A program made the translations under genes and the position numbers. Of a stretch of 64,000 bases of DNA, positions 58,488 through 64,000 are shown one piece after another. The DNA is taken from positions 50,095,348 through 50,159,347 of the forward strand of contig OX336393.1 in NCBI GenBank assembly GCA_946902985.2. Reading direction: 5' to 3'. This DNA comes from Meconema thalassinum (lineage: Eukaryota; Arthropoda; Insecta; Orthoptera; Tettigoniidae). Positions within the stretch are counted from its first letter, which is position 1. Every line of letters begins with the position of its first letter. The notes beneath the pieces are model-generated. The model saw only the letters and a list, made by a program, of their open reading frames with translations. It did not search any database and had not been told where the DNA came from.

Positions 58488-60882
58488 CTAGTATTGACTC
58501 TTTTTCCGTATCGCACCGGTGTTTCTCTTCCCTACCGGGCTACGTTCTCTTGTACTCCTTACTGGCAAGCTTCGTTCGTCTTCCTGGCTGGCTGGTATAT
58601 TTTCTTCCTCTCCAATTTCTTCCTTAAAGGTGTCAGGATTCGACCTCCTATTAATGGCACGTTCCCAATGTCCTTGTTCGTCCCCTCCATTAGCGTGTAG
58701 TTCTTCCAGGTAGCGCTGCGATTCGGCGTGCCTGTCATTCCAATCATTTCTATAATTCTGATAGTTCCCCTGGTTCTGATATCTTCTCACGCCACTGTCG
58801 ATTATCATTATTGTTATTTTCATAACGTCTGTAGGGTCCCTCATTTCTCCTATTATTTCTCCATTGTTGGTATGCTCGCTGCTGATATCTATTGTTGCCC
58901 TGTGTCCGTCTATCATTGTTATTTTCATGACGCTGGTGTGACCTATTTTCGTCACCCTCCTGACTTCGTCTTGGTATTGTTGACACACTTGTATTTGTGG
59001 CCTGCGACCTGGTGTGTATTTGTGTGGGTTTAACCACCTCCGTTGTGTTTACAAGTTCCAGCTGTCGTCCCCCTCTTTGCTGCACGTGAGATGTTGTCTC
59101 GTCAATCTGACGTAAGATTTGTTCGGCTCGAACCGCTGTGTCCACGTTTGCTGCTACTAAAACCTGCTGAACATTTACTGGCAACTGCCGTGCAATCGTC
59201 ATAACCAGATCTGATTCTTCTAAAGGATGATCCAGATCCCGAAATTTTCACAATTGTAGCGAAAAGAAATCTGAATATTTTGTCTGCTGAGTCGACTGAT
59301 ATTTTCTTGAATAAAGTTCCATTCTGAGACTTTGTTGTAGAGAAGCCGACCAGTACTTTTTAAGGAACGCAATCTTAAAATCATCTATCCCTCCGAAAGT
59401 ATACTTGAAGCTCAAGAACCACGCAAGTACATTTCCCGAAGGAAATCGTTCCATCAGTCTTAAACGACGCGCGGGAGGCATATTATTATCATTAAAATAG
59501 TGATCCATCTCTTTAAGATACGCCTTCGGTGTGACACCAGAATTTTCTGTGAATTTATTAGGTTTAAATTCATTTGATCGAATTACTTGTACGACTTGAG
59601 GGTGCTGATAGCCATGTTGAGGGGTAGAAGTTCCTCCAACGTTGTTGTGAAATCCCTCTGTGCTAGTCGTTAGTGGGCTCCCTGTCATTCCGTGCCCATT
59701 CTCCGCGCTAATTGCCCTCTGGCTCGTTGAGTCAACTTCCTTATCTGCGTGCTCTGTCTGAAATAACGTGTTCTGTCCTAATGAGCGCAACTCTGCTTTA
59801 ATGATTCTGTCCGACTGTTCTTTCATTTTATTCTTGATTTCTTCCTCAAGTACTTTAATGCGCGTATGATTTTCACCTACGGTCTTTATAATAGTTAGCC
59901 GTTCTTCTTTAGAGTCGCAGCTCATCTTGCGCCAATCCTTTCTGATGCTATCTTTTATCGCTCCTAATTTTTCTTCCATCTGCTGTTTCGTGTCCTGCTG
60001 ATTCGATTCTATCTTCTCAAGGCTAACTTCTAGACGTAGATTATTCTCATCTATCGTACTCTTTAAATTATCCTGGTCCGATTCTAGGTTTTGCCATCGC
60101 TCTGCTGATTGTATTTCTAATTTATCCATGTCCTTTATTAAGCCCGTGATGCTTTCATTTACTGCTGACAATTGTCCCTGGATAAACGTAGAATCCTCCT
60201 CCATTTTATCAAACCGCTTTTCAAGACCATCCTGTGCCGTTTTAACCTCACTGTTATTTACCGTGCATGCTAATTCTATCTGAGCTAGTTTTGCTAATAC
60301 AATTTCGTCCAAATCATTTAATTTACGGTTGAAGGTATCCTCTAATTTTTGTATCTGACCTAGCTGTTCGTCATTATTCTTACTTACATCAAGCGCGAAT
60401 TGAACCATCTGCTGTGTAGTGTATTCTTTCATCTCTGCAGATAATGTGGCTAGCTGACTCGTATTTCGACTTTCTTGCGCTTCTAACTGTTTGTTTATAT
60501 TTTCATTTACTTGCGCTTGTAAGGAGTTACCCTGTTCAATTAATTTAATTTCTAATGACTCACTCTGCTCGGCTAATTGTGATTTTATAGTGTCAATCAT
60601 TTGAGCCTGGAATGACTCACTCTGTTCAGATAATTTTGCATTCTGTTCAGATAATTGTGCATTCTGTTCAGATATCTTAGTGTCCAATTTTTCACTCTGT
60701 TCCGCTAATTGTGATTTTATAGTGTCATTCATTTGAGCCTGGAATGACTCATTTTGTTCAGATAATTGTGTATTCTGTTCAGATAATTTACTGTCTAATC
60801 TTTCACTTTGTTCTCTTAATAGTTTCTGGTTTCGTGCCGTAGCACTCTCAATAATCGCCTGGATCTCTGCGACCGTCGCCAT
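58488..60882 (-). pseudogene. Coiled-coil gag of second LTR element
   Basis: The start chosen is ATG at 60880-60882 (context AAAATGGCG; MATVAEIQAIIESATARN); an upstream ATG at 60972 adds a hydrophobic-looking but unsupported 30 residues. About 400 residues of heptad-like coiled coil follow, with tandem units (LAEQSEKLDTKISEQ, SESFQAQMIDTIKSQ). The capsid-like part reads YLKEMDHYFNDNNMPPARRL, LAWFLSFKYTFGGIDDFK and AFLKKYWSASLQQSL. The first frame ends at 59248; homologous sequence continues in a second frame (LARQLPVNVQQVLVAANVD, NNRYQQRAYQQWRNNRRNE) and a third (GNYQNYRNDWNDRHAESQRY...ERAINRRSNPDTFKEE) to 58488. Two frameshifts (about 59230 and 58780) disable it. No CCHC knuckle. Confidence 0.85.
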
Positions 60883-61550
60883 TTTCACACACAAAAATAT
60901 ATATAGCACTGAGAAGACAGGAGGATGGCATGCAAATGTCTCCCTGACACACACATATATAATTCTTGACATACATTTACTTCATTTGACCACATTCAGT
61001 TCATTTAAACTTATTCCCTTTACTCCCGTAAATCAATCATCACTGAATGGTTCTAATTTTACTTAATAAATTTTTAACCCCGCACACATTCAGTCATAAA
61101 TTACTATCCAGATCTGATGTTAACACTGACTAATTAACAAAGTATTAATTGTCATTTAAGGCTACCAGCCTCCTAACATATTCATGAGTTTGACTTTCTA
61201 AACAAATCTAATTTTATATTTAATCAATGGGCGCCCGATTTCACGTACATTATTTTACTAATTACATCAATAAACAAAACGTGAATCGTATTTTAACTTG
61301 CAAACTCGTGATTCTACTGTATATTCCATTTTCTTGGCGGTCTTTCTCTTCGCCGTATTTACGTTAACTAATCACTTCCGGTGATCTCAAACAGTCAAAA
61401 ACAGCGAAACACCCCATGTAGGGTAACAGCTTGTTTATGATCCGCTAGAAAAGCCCAAAATAACGAAACGCTCCACGGTATGACACCAGCTTATCTATGC
61501 TGTCTAACCCCCGTGTTCTAGCAGTTAACTAGCAACGAACTAGCCCCACT
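60883..61550 (-). other. Leader of second LTR element
   Basis: Non-coding stretch between the primer-binding site and gag on the minus strand. No other features recognised. Confidence 0.5.
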
Positions 61551-61560
61551 TGGCGCGCCA
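61543..61560 (-). promoter_or_regulatory. Probable primer-binding site
   Basis: On the minus strand, nine bases after the end of the 5' LTR (GGGTGCA), TGGCGCGCCAAGTGGGGC begins with TGG as expected for pairing with the CCA end of a tRNA. The tRNA is not identified. Confidence 0.6.
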
Positions 61561-61569
61561 GCTTGTCTA

Positions 61570-64000
61570 TGCACCCTTCAATAAAGCATGGTTTCGTCGA
61601 GAGTCGTCTACGGGTTCGTGTTCAGTCCTGACTGCGTTACACAGCAATGTTCGCTTAAAACAACATGCTCTAATGAATAGAAAGGTTCATGACAGAGGGT
61701 ATACTAGAAATAAAATGAATAGCAAGTAGAATAAAAGAAATTTAATGACTGAAAGGTATATGCATAATAATAATAATATTAATAAATAAAAACAAATCCT
61801 CCCTGACTTTCACCCCCTTAATAAATAATAATAATAACACTGAGCGGTAGGAACTCGCTCGTCACAACAAGACAATGTGAATGCAGCTTCACATAAATTA
61901 TAAAATCATAACATAAGCATTTGAGCGGTAAGAACTCACTCGTCACAACATATGGATACAAGTCCATTTTTCTCTGGTCAAGAAGTTATATAATGTGTGG
62001 TGTACTGTTCGTTAATAAGAAACTGAGTACTGATGCGAGTCCGTTTACAACTGAAACAGACATGTTGCTTACGGAGTGCATCTTTTAAATCACACTACGG
62101 CTATGTGACCCACCCTTAATTAATACACTACAACTACTACTGACACATGCAAGATCTAATAATATAAACAAATGAAGAATCTCCCTGAGATTCTTACTGG
62201 TGCAGGAGCACACGGAATAAAAAAAAGAGCATGCCAGAAATAGGCCCAAAAAGGCTCTCATCAACTTGGGAACATAGCTCCGCGCACCCTAACTTGACAC
62301 GGGTCAAGAACGCATCAAAATAAACACACCGAAAATTGAACCAACAACAACAAAATACAAGCCTAAAGGCTGAAAAATTATGTTTACATTTATATGAAAC
62401 GCCAGACAAACACGAATTTCGGTGGCTACCTTACAATTATGGACAGCTCCCATTTAATCAAGCAATACTCATTATAACCGATCAGGTTTTGTGAATTTAA
62501 ACAACATCATAAATTGCAGTACAGGAAGCAGATCTGTTACTAATGACAAGACACGTTATCTGATTGAGCTCCCCCCCCCCAACTTGTATGAGTCACGCTG
62601 TCCTACAAATACCTCTCTCAGTCTGGCAAGCTAGGTGCAGTTTCCCTCTGGAAAAGTCAACAAATCTCACGCATCCCCTGGATGGCGAGAAACAAATATA
62701 TACCACGAGTTCAGCCTCGTGAGGTCATGAACTGGGTTGACGTGGAGCAAGTCAGAATAATCACCATGATATATTCTCGCTAGCACATCATAAAAATCAC
62801 ATACGCACCCATAGCTTGGACTGAATCTCAAACACACTCACTCTGGGTCGGCTCAAACAGATCAACAATACTGCGTCCATTGACACATTAACAAAAATAC
62901 ACAACAAAAACTCGGGTGCAAAGTGCCATCCCGTTCAAATCTGCTGGAAAGCAACTATCAAAATAATCCTGATCCGTCATAAAATTCTACTCACAAATAA
63001 TCTTTTACCCTCCAAATTCTATTTTTAATCTCAAAATTAATTCAGTTCCATTTTTGTTGTAAGGCAAATCTCCGAATAATAATGCTTGACCGCGATTTAC
63101 GCATGCGAGATCGAGCATCGGCTGCGCGTCTCCGCGTAAAGTTAAACCAAATACAATCACAAAATATATAAAATTACGCAACGCTCGGCTAGTCCCATAT
63201 TTAATGTGTCAGTAAAACAAAAACTAATAATCTACATTACCAAGCAAGCAAACAAATATTTACAAAAATATCCCATAACACCGTAGCTGATTTAATAAAT
63301 AAATAAATTTATTTGGTACTCAATCCTTTAAAACAGCGCCAAGAATACGTCTGCAGCCATCTCCTTTAAGATGTTTATCTGGTCATTGACATCTTCAGGC
63401 AAACGTCCTGCTGGTTCCCAGATCCATCCTCGTTCTTGGACGACATCACGTGCTGAATTAAATAAAGTTTTGTCAGATACACACACGATATAATTCCTAC
63501 TATATTCACCTATCAAGTACTAAATTCCTTGACAGTCTATTTGGTGAATTACTTCGATGAACTGGTCCTACTGATAGTGCTTGGACTATAAATAAATCAC
63601 TGAAGTTATACTTATAATTTGACGACACTGTTCCATGTTCACAAACATGAAAATCTGCAGAGTATGAATGTTCCGTCCTCAGACGTACAAAAATTAGTAA
63701 TACGTTCCGTCCTCAGACGAACAAAAATTAGGAATCGTTCCGTCCTCAGACGAACAAAAATTAGTATTGATCCTCGAAGCATCTTGGATCCTTATAAATG
63801 ACACTGACTAGGGTAGGTGTGGAAGGGGATATATTAAAAAATATTCCATAATAACTATCAGACTTGCATGCGATCGGTATCATTGAGTTCGTAGCAGTGT
63901 GGAGGTGACGATTATGCTGTGGCCGGCTTGAATCGATCGTGGGATTAATCTGTAGATAACTCCCGCGTTAATCTACCCGTGCGCGTTCCCAAGCCGAGTT
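61570..64000 (-). repeat. Right (5') LTR of second element, partial
   Basis: On the minus strand the LTR ends AAGGGTGCA at 61570; its start lies beyond the window. Aligns with 55053-57474. Extra sequence GAAGAATCTCCCTGAGATTC near 62173-62193 is absent from the left copy. The same three-fold CCGTCCTCAGACGAACAAAA block lies at about 63672-63765. Confidence 0.85.

Larger units (their letters stand above)
55053..64000 (-). mobile_element. Second long-LTR retrotransposon, gag-only, runs off the window
   Basis: Direct repeats starting TGCACCCTTCAATAAAGCAT at 55053 and 61570 (offset 6,517) are the two LTRs. The gag is on the minus strand, so the right repeat is the 5' LTR. Between gag and the left LTR there is room for only a few hundred bases, and no protease, RT or integrase is seen, so the copy is internally deleted or a naturally non-autonomous relative. 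Its gag is homologous to that of the 19-34 kb element. Confidence 0.85.

Overview
This is eukaryotic, almost certainly insect, nuclear DNA: AT-rich, gene-poor and packed with nested transposable elements. The repertoire fits a large insect genome: piggyBac, Ty3/Gypsy-type LTR elements, RTE-like and other non-LTR retrotransposons, many tRNA-derived SINEs, foldback elements, and CAGA/CA microsatellites inside TIR-bearing elements. The SINE that begins GCCTCCGTGGCTCAGG reminds me of orthopteran (katydid/cricket-type) genomes, but that is an impression from memory, not shown by the sequence. There is no bacterial or viral gene organisation.

Layout. 1-2.8 kb: no recognisable gene. 2.8-6.1 kb: a decayed non-LTR retrotransposon with a readable reverse transcriptase. 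6.3-7.5 kb: an RTE-like LINE tail split by a SINE with a target-site duplication (TSD). 8.5-10 kb: a cluster of tRNA-derived SINEs and a pyrimidine-rich tract. 11.2-12.0 kb: the C-terminal end of another LINE. 12.0-13.55 kb: a TIR-bearing element (called H1 here) with a long CAGA microsatellite. 13.6-17.3 kb: SINEs, an interspersed repeat and foldback hairpins.

17.35-35.46 kb is one piggyBac element on the minus strand whose transposase gene has been split by two insertions: a 335-bp SINE (18.03-18.37 kb, 12-bp TSD) and a 15.2-kb Ty3/Gypsy-type LTR retrotransposon (19.159-34.368 kb, 4-bp TSD GTTT). The LTR element has very long LTRs (4,493 and 4,494 bp), a coiled-coil-rich gag with several disruptions, an in-phase A AAA AAA slip site before pol, and a pol with all catalytic motifs but one in-frame stop.

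36.4-42.8 kb holds the only candidate host gene: three minus-strand exons of a leucine-rich-repeat-like protein with matching splice sites and phases. Its middle exon's 3' splice site plus first ~54 bases is tandemly amplified about 17 times (39.2-40.6 kb), and its last coding segment has two decayed copies downstream of the stop. Its introns are filled with foldback, H2, SINE and LINE insertions.

43-53 kb: further SINEs and H elements, including two H1 copies in inverted orientation (49.7-52.86 kb). 53-55 kb: a tandem duplication of about 1.1 kb. 55.05-64 kb: a second LTR retrotransposon on the minus strand with LTRs of at least 2.4 kb, a long coiled-coil gag related to the first element's gag, a PBS-like site, and no visible pol. 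Its right LTR runs off the window.
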